Assembly (NCBI GenBank): GCA_905182985.1
Contig: CAJJDN010000184.1
Coordinates: 83,468-147,467, forward strand
Direction: 5' to 3'
Source: Paramecium sonneborni
Lineage: Eukaryota; Ciliophora; Oligohymenophorea; Peniculida; Parameciidae
Length of the DNA stretch: 64,000 nucleotides
The notes under the pieces were generated by a model. It did not search any database and was not told the origin of the DNA. It saw nothing but the letters and a program-made list of their open reading frames with translations. This document shows, piece by piece, positions 25,754 through 39,401 of the stretch. How positions within the stretch are numbered: position 1 is the first letter of the stretch; every line of letters begins with the position of its first letter. The translations under genes and the position numbers were made by a program.

Positions 25754-28700
25754 TCAACTTTATGATTGCTGAAAACTTGATTTCAAACTATCCTATGATA
25801 TATAACGTATTGGGAATTCTGGATATATTTTAGGGGATTTAGGTTTTTTAAATTGTGCATCAACTTTATAATCCAACTTATCTGATGGACATATAGATGC
25901 TGGACTGTTGAGAGAATGTATACCACTTTTTTGTTCGTTTTTTTCTTATATAGCCTCTTAACTATCTTATAATTCAGTTTTGATTCTAGCAGGTATGTCT
26001 AAATTATTTAATCTAAATATTGGTTATTAATTACTTTTTAAACTCTAATATCTATCTAGCTTAAACTATGAGATATGCTCTTATTTTTGCAAACCTTCCT
26101 TTAACTCTATCCTATTATCTCTTTCTACTTTCAAATAACTCGGATATGAATGGGTGCCTTCTAACAATATTTGGAAAATGACTAATAATAAATTCCTTAA
26201 CTTAATCTATTTGATCATGCAATTTAACAAAATATGCAAACAATATTTTAATAAGCATTTAAACAACAAATAGAGCATTCAATATACCAATAATTATATA
26301 AAAAGGCCAGACGATCTCCTATAAATTTGATTATTAAGCTGTATATATAGAGCTACCTAAAATGATTGAAACTGCACAGACGATAGTTGATTAAGTGTCT
26401 AAATAATTAAGATCCCCTGTCATGTAGGGTTTTTTAGCAGTAGTTAGAAAACTGTATCCAAATAATACTAAAAATACAAGAGAAGCTTTAATAGGAATGT
26501 GATCCTCATAATATGCTAATACTATAATGATTAATTCTTTTTAAAGGATTTTAATTGTTTCCCAATAATAAGCGTGTAGTTTATATTCATTATAAAGGTA
26601 ACCCCAAATTTATCTCACTTTAGTGATGTCTAATCTATGTTTATTTTTTCTTACTCCATACCACAAATAAGTTGGCATTATACCTCCAAAGAAAAATAAT
26701 AATGGAAAGCAAAAAGTCAATAACCATTTAAAATGTTGATACGTATCATAACGATAGGCAACATTGCCTTAAATCCAATATTCATCTGAAATTATTCTAT
26801 AAGAAACTAAGGAGATTAATCCTCCAATTAAATTTGGTTGTAAATATATGAAAACATAAATAAGTGCCGTAGTAATAAATGAAAACTTAAATTTGATTGA
26901 ATTAGTAATAATTGCCATTCCTCCTAAAGAAAAGAATACTGTAATATATGAGGATGCCATTAGAAGACTCCAGATAATTCTAAAATAAATGATGAGGATA
27001 TCCGAAATATTAATTAAGAAGCAATCTAAAGAGTATGCCATAGATTCAATAGGATTACCAACACTATTAACTATTGATGCTAGGCCAGAAGGAACCTGTA
27101 ATTGGAATGTAGCAATTGTTGAAATGATTTATAAATAATTAGTAAAGACTTTAATTAAAATAGCAGTAGAGGCTTATTTGATGACAACAGTAACTCCAAA
27201 TGCTTTCAGTCGAAGACCCACTATAAATTCTTCAATCATTTGAACAGTACTAGTAACCGACATCAAAATAGAAATAAGTGTCCAAATACTTATAAAAAAC
27301 ACAGTCAAGACATTTCCAACTATTGAATCACAATTTCCACAAGAATAGGAAGAACTAACAGAAAAAGATCCATCTCCTCTGGTATCATATAAGTCACATT
27401 ATTCACATAAGGCACCAACATGCCCTAAAATGCATGATTTATCTCCTGGAGACCATCCACCTTAACAATTTTCAACTAAATGGTAACAATGTTCAATAGT
27501 TTGACTATAATAGTAAGCTCTCCAGTAATTCTCTCTTAATTCAATCATAGAAGATTCTATTGATTTCATTTTTAAGTCATCTTTATAACTGCAACTTTGA
27601 GCACTCCACTAAACTTAGTATTAATTTTAAATAATATCACACAATGTACAAGCTCCAGAAGTTGTATTTAAAAATTCTCCCAATTAACATTAGAAAGTTT
27701 TGATATCTACTTACAAATTATAATTTGTTAAATAATTCTTTATTAAATAAGGAGCAGTATCTTAGTATTCTGGTATTGAGACAATATCACATTAAATATT
27801 CAACCTTAAAATGATGTCATCTTCATATGTTGGATTAAAGTAGATCGTTAAATCATCTAGATTATAATCTCCACTTAGATCATTAAATTTAACTTTGCTA
27901 TAAGATAAACTTCCAATTAATTCTTATTTAATTTCTTCATTTGTAAAATTCAATATTGTTGGTGTGATTGTACAAGTAGATCCTGCTAATTTTTTTTCTT
28001 GAGTGTTATATTTGTTCAAAGCAATAATTCTAAAAGTTAGATTATAAGGTATGTATTCTGATGTATATTAGTCAAAATATTAATAAGTTGAAATTTTTCT
28101 TCCTGATGGAAATGTTAAAAATTTAGATTTTTCTGATTAACCCAATATCTTATATGGAGTCACTATTATTCTCTCAACTATTGTGCTTACATTTTTTTTT
28201 ACTATTATTTTAGTTAGGAAGGTCTGTCCTCCATCTACAGATATTGTCAATGATCTTGGATTCTCAAAAACATCTGATCCAAAAAGAGTCGAATTGTTAT
28301 TAGATAAAAATACATCTAATTAAACAGTTTTTTGAAGTTATTATTTATTTAAATATAAACCTCCAGCTATTTAGGCTGAATTATCAATGATTTCACTATC
28401 AAATATAAGTATAGAAGACTAATTTGAAAAATAATATATAGCTCCACCTAAATCTGCCTTATTTTTCTAAAATAAACACTTATTAAATATTGTTTTTGTC
28501 TAGACTATGAAAATAGAACCACCATATATAGCATTATTATTAACAAATTTACTATTCATTATTATGGCTTAATGATCTAATTTCTCTATTAATTATGTAT
28601 ATTCATGTTTTTGAAGCTATCTTCGATTATTAATTTAAAGTAAATCACTTCTTAAAAATGGCTCGTCTACTGATTATATTAATGAAAGGCATCCTGTTTA

Positions 28701-31700
28701 ACCACATTCACTATCAAAAATCTAAACCTAATTAAACAAAATATTCTCATTAGGTGTTTCGAATATTCCCTTAATCCTGAATATGCCATACTAGCAAGAT
28801 TTGCACTATATTGAATTAAAGTTCAAACCTTCAACTTGAAGAAAATGAGATGAATTCAAGTTATCTATTTCAAACAAACTAAAATTATAAGTAGTATTTT
28901 TATAGACTTAATTTAAATTACACACTTATTAATATTCTAATTAAAGAGATGTATTATAATCTTCTATAATTGGATCTATTTCTGGAATGCCTACTTTACA
29001 GGTTAAAGATTAAATTGTTAAAAATGTTGAAATCAAACACTCTGAATCGGAATAGTTAAAATATTATTTTACGTTATTTACTTTAATATTGATCAATAAA
29101 ATATTTCCACTCCATTCTATTTAATATTCATAAAATATTACATTATCTTAAACTTAATCGCATTAAAGGGGAAAACAAGATTGTTGAATTGGTAATGGTA
29201 ATATCTTTTAATAAAATGTTGGTTGCTTATTCAATATCTAATAAAAATTGAATATGGGTTGAAATGAAGCTACAATTTACAATTTTTACAGTTCCATATT
29301 TTATTTTAATTAAAGGATTGTTATTTCTAATTGAATCTAAGTCGTCCTCAGTGGGAGATTCTAGAAGTGACAAATATTTCATAAAACCTGCTTATGTAAC
29401 GATAAATTCAATTCCATCAAACTAAACATTCGAATTTATGCTCTGTAGGTTTGATAATAAATAGGATAAAAAGCTATATCTTATTGAAAAACAATTTTTA
29501 ATAGTTAAATTTTACAGATTAATTTAATTTTATTGTTATGAAGGAATAATATAAAGGCCACCTCCTTCAACTCTACTAAAGGATTTTTCTATACTTGTTG
29601 AAACTATTTGAAGATTTAATTTAGATAATTAAGCATCTATGTATAAACAACCTCCTGTGGAAAAGGAAGAACTTGATAAAGCAGTTTATGTATTTTAAAA
29701 CATAGAATTTAAAATATTGATAGTTCCAGTACCTTAAGCAACAATATAGAAACCACCTCCATATTATGAAAAAGAATTATCCACTGATGTGCAATTTATA
29801 GTGAGAATGTTTGTAATTATTAAGCCATTTCCACTTTTTGAATTAATTGGAAATGCATTTACTAAACTCAGACCATCTATTTCTTAATAGTCATCAAATA
29901 ATAAAAGATTCCTTTTAATTATTGAAAGTTATAAAATATTGTTTTTGTAGAACTGAATATTCTGAAATAAAACATTGATTGCTTTTAAATACAATATAGA
30001 ATCGGTAGCATTTGTAACTAAATTCTATTTAAAAACTGAATTTTCAATTATGATTTCTCCTTATTATAATTGGAGAAATAAAGTTGATGATGATTATCGA
30101 GATAAATCCTGAATATATTCATTTAGATGATTGTAATTAAAATTTACTCTATTTAAATTGATTTTGCAAATTTATTCTGAATAGAATTGTATAATTGAGG
30201 AAGCTCTATTAGTCTTTGTTATAATCAACATATTTGATTCAAATTTGCTGTTGGTGATGCTTATAAACTCATTTTGTATCTTCTCCATTAGATCGTAACC
30301 TTTAATAATTATGAATGGGTTATTGTATGTTATAGAATCAGTCAATTGTAAATTATTGATGGTGATATTTTAATATAATCCTATGTATAAAAAAAAAAAC
30401 ATTTAGTCATAGGCATACTTAAAGATACAATCAACTGATGAATGAAGTGTTTTAGAATGGTAAAGCATAGATTAGGTAAAAATTATGTTGTTTAAAAATA
30501 TACTTTGAGAGTCTAAAATTGTTAATTCTGGCAATCCATAACCTCTTAAAATCTCTACATCTTCTAATATGCAAATTTAACATTCTATATAAATAATGGA
30601 CTATTGATAAGATATATAATTATTTTCAATTTTTACTGTAATTAAGCTTTTTTGTAATGAAAATTGTTAAATAGATACATTAAATTCAGAAAGCTTTTCT
30701 AATTAGACTAATTTTAAAATAGCTTGTTGACTATTATAATAAACGTTCTCTATTTGACAATTAATAATTGACACTTGAGCAGCATTTATTAAAGCGTCAT
30801 AAGATTGAGAGTAATCAACATCATTGCTAAAGATTGTACTGTTTATTATTGTAACATTTTTGATATGTATATTCTGTAATTGGAAGATATTGCATAAGTA
30901 GAGATAAGAACTTGATGATATAATACTATCAAGCATATTTAAACCTTTTAGCTAAAATGATGATGCTCCTTGAATTTTTAGGAGTGAAGATTATTCTTTA
31001 ATTATAACTGCTTTTAGTTCCATTTCTTTAATCAGAACAACACCAATATCATTTTATAATTGTGTTTATGTTTTAATAAAGCATGAGTTTTCGAATGTTG
31101 TATTAGTGATATTTATTTTTTAAATTTGAATGTCAAATAAAAGATTATCTAATTTTGTTTCAAAAAAAAAAAAATCTGTACGCAAAAAATAAGAATTGAT
31201 AATCTTTAAATCAGAAACAATTAACCTTTTTGGTAGGAATCGAGAATTTGATGTGAATGAAAACATTTCTGAATTTATTACTTTAAAGTCTTTTATTGTT
31301 AAATTAATCATGATAAGCGAGTAACCATATTCAGAGTGAAAATAAAACTCATATAGAGTTGGAGTTGAATTTTTAGTAGTAAAAATACAGTCTTGAAATA
31401 TTAAATTTAAACTAAAAGCTGTATTTTCAAGAGAAATAGCTGTTTGCCAATTATTTGAATTGATTGGTTTGGCAGTATCAAATTAAATATTTTGAAAAGT
31501 AATAGTTGTAAAATTACTTAATGTTAATATGGATTCTAAAGTTATAGTTGTTGGATTTTACTGTCCGATAAATTTAACATCAAGAGTTTAAACAGAGAAG
31601 ACATTTTACTAAATTTTTGAAAATAATTGCGAAAATGAAGGAATCGTACAAACTTCATTGTTGTTTGAAATAAAAGTATATTCAAAAATAACTTCTCTGA

Positions 31701-34700
31701 TTACTTTTTCATTAAGATATTAAAACAATCCTTAAGTTTCGACAGATGATAAATACTTTTTATGAAAAAGGTCATCAATAAAAATATTTTTCATTTTAAA
31801 AGCTATTAGATTTTATTCTGAGAGTTAATTTGCTGTTGTATTGTAATGATTATAAGAACAATAAACATTTTAAACCAAAATAACTTAATAATAACATTTA
31901 TTGAAAGTTTCACAAAAAGTTATCGTCTTAAGCAATTAATCATTAAAATATTGACCTTCTGGTGAATCTAGATTGAATTTTTCATAACAAATTCTTGCAT
32001 ATTTTTCATTTTTTTATGTTGATAAGAAATATGGATTGAATAGCTAAATTTCTTTATTCGTTCTTTCTAAGCATGCTCCACAATTACTAGGACAAGCTAA
32101 ACATTCTCCATTTGAATCTTGACTTTTTAAAAAGCCATATGGAGTTTCTAAGCATTATATACAGGTAGCAACACCATTAATAATTTCACATTAAGTACAT
32201 TCAATATCACAATCTTTGATGCATGCATTTTAATATAGCATAAATCCTAAAGGACAGGAAGTACATATGATTTCAAAATTATTTTGGAAAGTTTATACAG
32301 CATATGTCTCAAAAGGATGCGAATCATCTTTATTAAAAATGTACTTATAATAAGCCTTAATATTCCACTTCCAATAATCTTAATAAGTTTAACTTTACTG
32401 AATGCAAGTCTTGCAATTAGAATCACATTTCAAACATTCCCCATTTAATATTGATGAATAAAATCCTTCAGCACATAATATGCAAAATGTAATTGTTAGA
32501 CTATATTCTTCAATGCATTGTTAACAATTTGAGATTGATTAGCAATCTGTGTTTTGAATAGCACTTTTGTTTGTTAAACTAATTAAACAAAAGTTATCTC
32601 CAGATGAGTTTGTAATAATGCCAAAAGTACAATCATCCATTTAATTTGAAAAGTCTCCTCCTCCTCCTCCACCACCACCTCCTGTTGAAGGTTCAGTTGG
32701 AGGAATTGGATTAGTGGATAATGTAATAGGTTTTTCTTCGCAAGTCAATGTGACTTAATTGAAATAAAGATTAGGCTAGCAGAGAGCACACCCAATTAAG
32801 AACTGCTGTTATTCAGGTTTAAGGACTTCCTAATTAATGTCAAGTGTTGTATAAGTAATCCCTTCTTTAATGTAGTATTAATAACAATATATGCAATTTG
32901 TAATACTACATGTTAAACAATTATGACCATCAAATGTTTAAAAATATTTAGAAGGATCTTCACAATAGTAGCAGATTCCATTTGAATCACAACTAGAGCA
33001 ATTCTGCCCACAAGATAAACAAATACTTTCTGATGACAAATAAGTTCCTAATTTACAAGTGTTACATAACACTTATTCATTCGAAATATAGCAATCTTCA
33101 CAACCTTAACATTAATCACATTAAAAATCTTTAGTTAAAACATAACCTGTAAAACATATTTGACATACCTAAACGTGCTGGCAAATCTTACATCCTTTGA
33201 TACAAGAAATACAATTGCCATTGAATAAATAATATCCCTCTTTGCATGTATTCGAAGATTTAAATCCATACTTTAGAGATAGTTCATAAATTCCATTTAA
33301 ATTTTGAACAACATTATAAAATTCGATATCTCTATCTTATCTTTTAACAGTATAATAAGAGAAATCTTCATCATTTTCATAAGTAATTGTATCCTAAAAG
33401 CATGTAAATGTTTATGGGAAAGTTGCAGGATAAAATAAACAATTTGAACATTGAATAACACTTCTTGTACTAAAAGATGAATACCCAGGACTATAATATA
33501 TTTAATTATGATACCATTATAAACAAAAATTGTCGTATAAAAAATAACCAAATGAACATTCTTTTTTATCTACAGTGCAAATATCATAACCTTGATAATC
33601 ACATTTTAATTCCAATTCTACTTCAGTCATTAATGGAAAAATATCTGATACTGGTTTGCATATAGGTTCATTTTCAATATCCACATATTTCTTTTTGCAA
33701 GTACAAATTTTCTAAGTTACTGATTAGATTCTTTGACTATCTATTGGACAAGACAAACAATTATTACTATTAGGGCCATCACATGTGAGACAAGAATAAT
33801 GGCAATTAGGGGATAAGGTAATTGTTGGAGTTACACAATAAGATGTTAATTATAGGTCACTTATATATCCTTCCATATAATTTCTTGAATACTAATCTCC
33901 TCCAACCTAATAATACATTATAGTTCCTGTGAAATGCTTAATCTAACTACTCCACTTAAAAGTTTTCTTCTTCTGTAATAAAGAAGGAAAATAAATTGTG
34001 AATAAAGGTTATCCTTCATTATTACTAGTTCCAACCTCATATTAAATATAATGCCATTTTATTAACAACTCAAAATATTATGGTCCTAATTCTTTTATGA
34101 TATCAGTACTAGAACTTGTGTATTTTTCTATACTTGGAAAGTTGTAAGAGTAAGTTGTTATTGAAAATCCATTTGATGCTGGAAGTCTACTTTAATGATA
34201 TTACAAATATATATCTTTATCTCCAATGTCCATATCATTTTGGTAATTCTAATTAATTGTTATTCGAAATATCACAGTATCTAGAGTTGACTGCTCTAAT
34301 AATGATAATTTTATCCATCCTTTAATTACATATATTGGATATTCAAATAAACTTGTTGTACCATTAGAGTAGCTTAATCCTAATAATGCTTAATTATTGC
34401 TTGACAACTAATAGTTTGAACCTAGGCATTCCGATTCTATTTCACAATCAAGTAAAAAAGATTCCAAGTTATCAAAGATGTTTACTGGTCCCTAGGTAAA
34501 AAGTGAAGATATCCTACCTTTGAATTAGGATAGTTTTAAATATTCTCCAAGTTAATTTATTATATCTTATTTCCCTCCTATAGTATGTCTCATCCATTAA
34601 ACATAGGCAGGCATATCGCTAACTATTTAGGTTTTCTTTTTTATTGTTTATTCTTATTCATAAAAACCTATAATTGTAAATTCTGATGAAAGATTACAAT

Positions 34701-35198
34701 AGAAATAGAATAATATCCATCTACCTTCATAATTCTCATATTCAAAATTAAATACTAAAGTCCCAGTAGATTTCTTAAATGAATAAAAAATATTATGTGT
34801 GATTGTCTAAGTTTAAGAGTCGATTTGAATATACAAAGTTAACACATTAAATTTTGTCTCTTTCTATTACATAAAATATATAAATTATACTGTTGACTAA
34901 TATCCCTTACCTGAATAACCTAATAAAATATATCTATCAATATATAATACTTATGTCTGAAATTGGAATGAATGGCTAGTATTTTAACCATAAACCATAG
35001 CCTACGTTTTCTTTAGAGTTTAAAATTCTATTTTCTAACTTTACATCTATTTCCTACTCAGGATTGGTAAGACTTAATATTGTAGACCCTGAGCCTATGT
35101 AATTACAACTTGAATTAACATGTCTATTATAACAATTAATGTTACTTTAAACAAGTTAGAAGAATAGTAATTAGCAAACTTAGATTAATTTTTAACAT
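25754..35198 (-). CDS. giant multi-pass membrane protein with cysteine-rich repeats and beta-helix-like ectodomain, about 3,114 aa
   Basis: Intact over 9.4 kb: introns 35124-35145 (22 nt), 34920-34950 (31 nt), 29117-29141 (25 nt) and 26013-26034 (22 nt) leave 3,115 codons. Signal peptide MLKINLSLLITILLTCLK; then an N-terminal ectodomain to about residue 430; growth-factor-receptor-type CxxC repeats to about 1050, with a Gly-only run near 818; then a long region to about 2320 rich in short hydrophobic/Asn turns (NNAIYGGSIF, GGGFYIVAQG type), the look of parallel beta-helix (PbH1) repeats. A juxtamembrane cysteine cluster precedes 9-11 transmembrane helices (about 2600-2955), with WGYLYNEYKLHAYYWE between two of them. 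A charged cytoplasmic tail of about 150 residues ends SSFQQSQS. It is probably a surface receptor or adhesion protein; ligand unknown. Similar cysteine-rich membrane giants occur in ciliates. Confidence 0.85.
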
Positions 35199-36376
35199 TT
35201 ATTTATATAAATTAAATTCTTATTAATTATAAAAAAATATATTTAACTTATTAATTTCAAGTTCATAATATTTATATTGCTATAACTTGAATATTATTAA
35301 TCCTCAACTTATTTCTTATAAATTTTTTTAAAAACTTTATTGATTTAAATATTTTTTAATAAGGTAACTGCTACTTGAAATTAAGATAGCTATTATCTAT
35401 ATTAAATTCATAATAATAATTAGTATTTTTTATTCATATGCCTTTCATTTTTCTAATGATGAATTTAAAGAGATCATTATGATAAGAGATTTTTAAGTCA
35501 ATTTTTTTTTAAATAACCTTTCATTTCATAACAATTTAATTCTTTCTGCCTAAAATCTTACAATTAATGAAAAAATTTTAGATATTAAATAGATAAAAAT
35601 ACAAATCAAGAGGATATTGAATATTTTTAATTGAATTTTGTAGGATGGTATGTATTCTATTATGTTGGTTAATCAATAACAAACAATGCATAAGCAATAG
35701 CGCTTAATAACTAAATTTGATTAGAAAGACATGTATTATAATTTAAAATTTAATTAATTATTTTTTTAAAAATCAAGATACATACTAAGAATCTCATTCA
35801 AGTAATCTAGATGTTATTCTTTTAAATTGATATCTTATTTTATAGTCGTTGCTATTTATAAAGGTTTATAATATTTTAACAAACTTTTATTTTTATCCAA
35901 GTCTTTAAACAAATATTTATAATAAAAATAACAGACATTTTCATATATTTGGAAAATGATGAGATGAATCTATTGCATTTATTCCATCAATTTATTTGCA
36001 TTAAATGTAATAGATTGACATGAAAAATTAATTTGAACGCCAATTATTTGGGCAGAGAGTTCTATATTATTTATGAAAATGATTTCAATGAAACTCTTTT
36101 AGAGATTGAGAGAAATATTTTCAGAGTTTGTTAGGTATTTCAAAATTATTTAGATAAAATAACAGAACTAGAAATAATTTAACAAAGCCTTGATATATTT
36201 AAAATCAAGATTATTTTTATAATTTAATTATCTGTAGTATTATAAAAACCTTGATTACGTAATTTGATATGTATTTGCAAAATCTGCCATTCTAGTTTGA
36301 TGACATAATTTGAGATCAATTTTTGTTTTAAACCAAAACAGAAGCGAAAATATATCTAATATATTTATAAAATAAA
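35199..36376. other. intergenic between divergent genes, no gene seen
   Basis: About 1.2 kb separating the giant membrane protein gene (-) from the b561 fusion gene (+). Long A/T runs; no frame with cysteine, tryptophan or proline content suggestive of protein. Promoters of both genes should lie at its ends. Confidence 0.45.
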
Positions 36377-38357
36377 ATGTTAATAAAATTGCTGCTTTTA
36401 GCAATAGTAATGGATTAGTGTACAAATGAAACCATTAAAGGGGAACATCTTAAAAAATAATTCCTCTCTAATTAAATCATAAATTAATAAGATTCTTATG
36501 ATGTCAACTATTAAGAAGATTAAAACAACGACAAATATGTGCTGTTTTACTTTCATTAATATGCTAATTTTGTATTATGGGGTATTTTAGTGGATATAGG
36601 TATAATTGTTAATAGATATGGAATACTGTTAAAAAATAAAATTGAAATTCATGCAATAATAATGAGCATTGCTGTTTTACCATCAATAATTGTAGAATTA
36701 TTTATGATTATTTCAGGAAATACTCCTAATTTAAATGGTAATTAAAATTTGTAGGGAGTACATTCAATAATTGGGTATATATTTTTAGCATTTATAATTT
36801 TATAAACAATAGGTGGAATCATAATTAAATTTGGTATTCAATCTGTAAAGACATAAACTCATCTAAAAATTAAATCTCTTTTACATATAATTTTGGGATA
36901 CACTATATATCTTCTTGGGAAAATCTAATTAGGTTTTGGTTATTATATGACATATGCTGACTTGAAATATTATGGGAAAGGTGATATCATCTCCTTTTGG
37001 TGTGTATACGCATTTATTTTTTTATGGAGAATCATTTTTGAAATATTTTATTAAAAAGGATAAATATACTCAATATTCACGAAAAATGATAGAAAATAGA
37101 AAGAACATTCAAAAACACTTTAAGAATCATTGCTAGTTTAGTATATTGAATAAAATGGTATACTATATTCCTTATTATTTAGAGTAATCTCAAATTTACA
37201 ATGAATTTTAAAGTAAGCTTTGGTTGATTTTTAATAATGAAATAATTGATTTAACAGGTTTTTTTCATCCAGGAGGATAATATATTTGGGAAAAAGCAAA
37301 AGGTCGAGAAGTATCTAGATTCATATATGGTGGTTGTGGTTTAGAAGATGGAACAGCCTAACAATATCCTCATTCCAAAAATGCTATTACATTATTGAAA
37401 AATCATGTTATTGGATCTTTAAATAATATTACATTTGCTATACCAATCCATGAAAATACTATAAATAGTACTTAATGGAATCTTGCTACAATAACAAAGT
37501 TAAATGATAAAACTAGTTATTTTGGATTTACTAATTCTCAATATCAAATAATATCTCAATTTACTACAATTCATTCTTTTGGCAAATATTTTTAAATATA
37601 ATCTCTCAAATCTACAAAAACTCCAATCAGGTAATATACTTGTATAATTTCAATGGCCCCTGAAAATGTTGCTTACAGAAAGGAACTTGTGCAATACATA
37701 GAGACCATTGTAACAACATAATAGTAAGCAAAAATACCTTAATAAACAAAGTACTTGTAAGAATTGCCATTAATAATAAAGTGTTATGAATCTAAAAATG
37801 GTTTTTCATAATATATTCATAATCATAAAGACGAAATTTATGATATTTAAGGACCATATGGACCACCACATGGAATACCTAACAGAGGAAAGATTGTTAT
37901 TATTTGTGGTGGAACTGGAATATTTCCATTTTTAGATTTATTAGACTTTATTTTGAAAACTATTGTTTATTAAATTGCATTAAATAAGTTTGGCAAATAA
38001 ATAGCTGATAGTTTAAATCCATTTGATTGTTAATACAATACTAATATTCATATTACTCTATTTTTTGCAGCAGCCAATAAATAAGAATTATTAGGTACAG
38101 ATATTCTATTTCCTATTATTTAATTATAAAAATTCTTAGATAAAGAGTTTGTGAGATTGATAATAAAGATAAAAGATAAAATAGAAGGGATTGAAACTGT
38201 TGATGAAAGATTCAGTAAAGGAATGTTTGATAAATTCTTAGGCAAAATTTTGGATTATCAAAGATTCTTGATTTGTGGGCCTCCACAAATGTAAGCATCA
38301 GTCCCAAATATCCTTAAAGAAATGGGAGTTTAAAACCAACATATCCATTTCATCTGA
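36377..38357 (+). CDS. cytochrome b561 - cytochrome b5 - ferredoxin/cytochrome-b5 reductase fusion, 651 aa
   Basis: One intron, 37158-37182 (25 nt). A short hydrophobic leader MLIKLLLLAIVMDQC may be a signal peptide. Residues 50-245 form a cytochrome b561-type membrane domain with histidines 60, 92, 129 and 170 on successive helices, the usual four haem ligands. Next is a cytochrome b5-like domain: FFHPGGQYIW with H289, and YPHSKNA with H324, as the axial pair. From about 400 to the end is an FAD/NAD(P)H reductase module: RQYTCI (FAD), GPYGPP, CGGTGIFP (nucleotide loop) and CGPPQM near 625. Electrons should run from NAD(P)H via FAD and the b5 haem to the b561 haems and across the membrane. 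A ferric/cupric or ascorbate-type transmembrane reductase is the natural guess. Acceptor and membrane are unknown. Confidence 0.87.
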
Positions 38358-38569
38358 TTTATTAATTACAATAACATATAAATTTTCATACAAAAAATTA
38401 GTCTTTAATAGAGGAGTTTGTCTTGACATAAATTCAAAAATAAGTACTTAATTCAATTGTTGTTTTTATTTTAAATAAAAATTCATAAATTTCTAAAAAG
38501 ATAATTATAAGTTGTTATTGAAACAATAGATTTAACATTTATTTGAGGATCAATCTGAACTTTATAAAT

Positions 38570-38953
38570 TCATAATAAACAGGGAATAATAATATCGAAA
38601 AATTCGTTATATCTATTTAAATTTGCCATCTGTCTCTAATAGAAAAAGAAGAGTTTTATAATCATATTTATTAGATTAAAATTATTAAATTGAAATATAA
38701 AATAATCTCTTTTATTTCTAGTATGGTTATTAGAAATCTCCCGATTTACTTCTTTTTCTTAGAATCTTTAAGTGCTTACAATATCAATTTTCAAAATAGT
38801 TTAATGATAATTAGTATCATTCAAGTTTCTTTGTTTTATTTCGATTATAAATATCTTCGTCCCTTACTATTTCTTATCTACATTTATAGTTTATGAATTC
38901 TTAAGTTCAATATACAGCAGAAATAGTTCGAGAACAGCACTTCTTCTATGCAT
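38570..38953 (-). CDS. small ORF of 127 aa, doubtful gene or fragment
   Basis: Continuous code-6 frame from ATG at 38953 to TGA at 38570-38572. It begins MHRRSAVLELFLLYIELKNS, then a polar Asn/Lys/Arg-rich stretch with REISNNHTRNKRDY. Another minus-strand frame just beyond the stop (FIKFRLILKQMLNLLF, to about 38450) also looks coded, so this may be two parts of one frameshifted gene. No known domain. A frame of this length can arise by chance when TGA is the only stop, so confidence is modest. Confidence 0.35.
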
Positions 38954-39007
38954 ACCTAAAAATTCGGCATCTTTGGTTCAATTTCAACTCCCTTCCCTTA
39001 CTTTGAT

Positions 39008-39401
39008 TATTAGTTGTTTCTGTTCTGAATATTGCATATCATTGAGATTTGATGATAAAATAATTATTAATTAATTAAATGATGGAATTACAAATATAAT
39101 TAAATGCCACATTCTCTTACTCCTAACTGTATTAATTAATGAAACCAATTATCAGAAGAGCTCCTGAATCTGCTTAGTTTAATTCTACGTTATTACTTTA
39201 TTGGATGGTACAAGTTCTACGAATTTTGAATATGAAGGAATTTTGAAGGCATAAAAAAAAATAAAAAATAGTTTTGATGATCTTAAAGATAAGTAAATGA
39301 AAATTCAATTCGCAGAGAAAGTTCATGATTTCGAGCCTTTTGAAGCTGCAGATTCTGGTTATATTACGAATGTGTTCAAATATGTAATTAACAAATTGTT
39401 G
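39008..39401 (+). repeat. left copy of a 394-bp exact direct duplication flanking the gap
   Basis: Bases 39008-39401 are repeated as 40024-40417. The left copy runs straight into the Ns. This is the pattern of two contig ends that overlap but were scaffolded with a gap between them. Confidence 0.9.

Noticed and set aside
29225..29265. Intron near 29.24 kb in the giant gene
   Set aside because: The frame is open through this stretch (IVNCSF then LLDIEQATN), so no splicing is required.
32840..32880. One-base frameshift in the cysteine-rich part of the giant membrane protein
   Set aside because: Coordinate arithmetic with four introns gives exactly 3,115 codons, so the apparent shift was a reading slip and the gene is continuous.
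38690..38896. 68-codon hydrophobic ORF on the plus strand
   Set aside because: It is the complement of a minus-strand frame with better composition, and its hydrophobicity follows from T-rich sequence.
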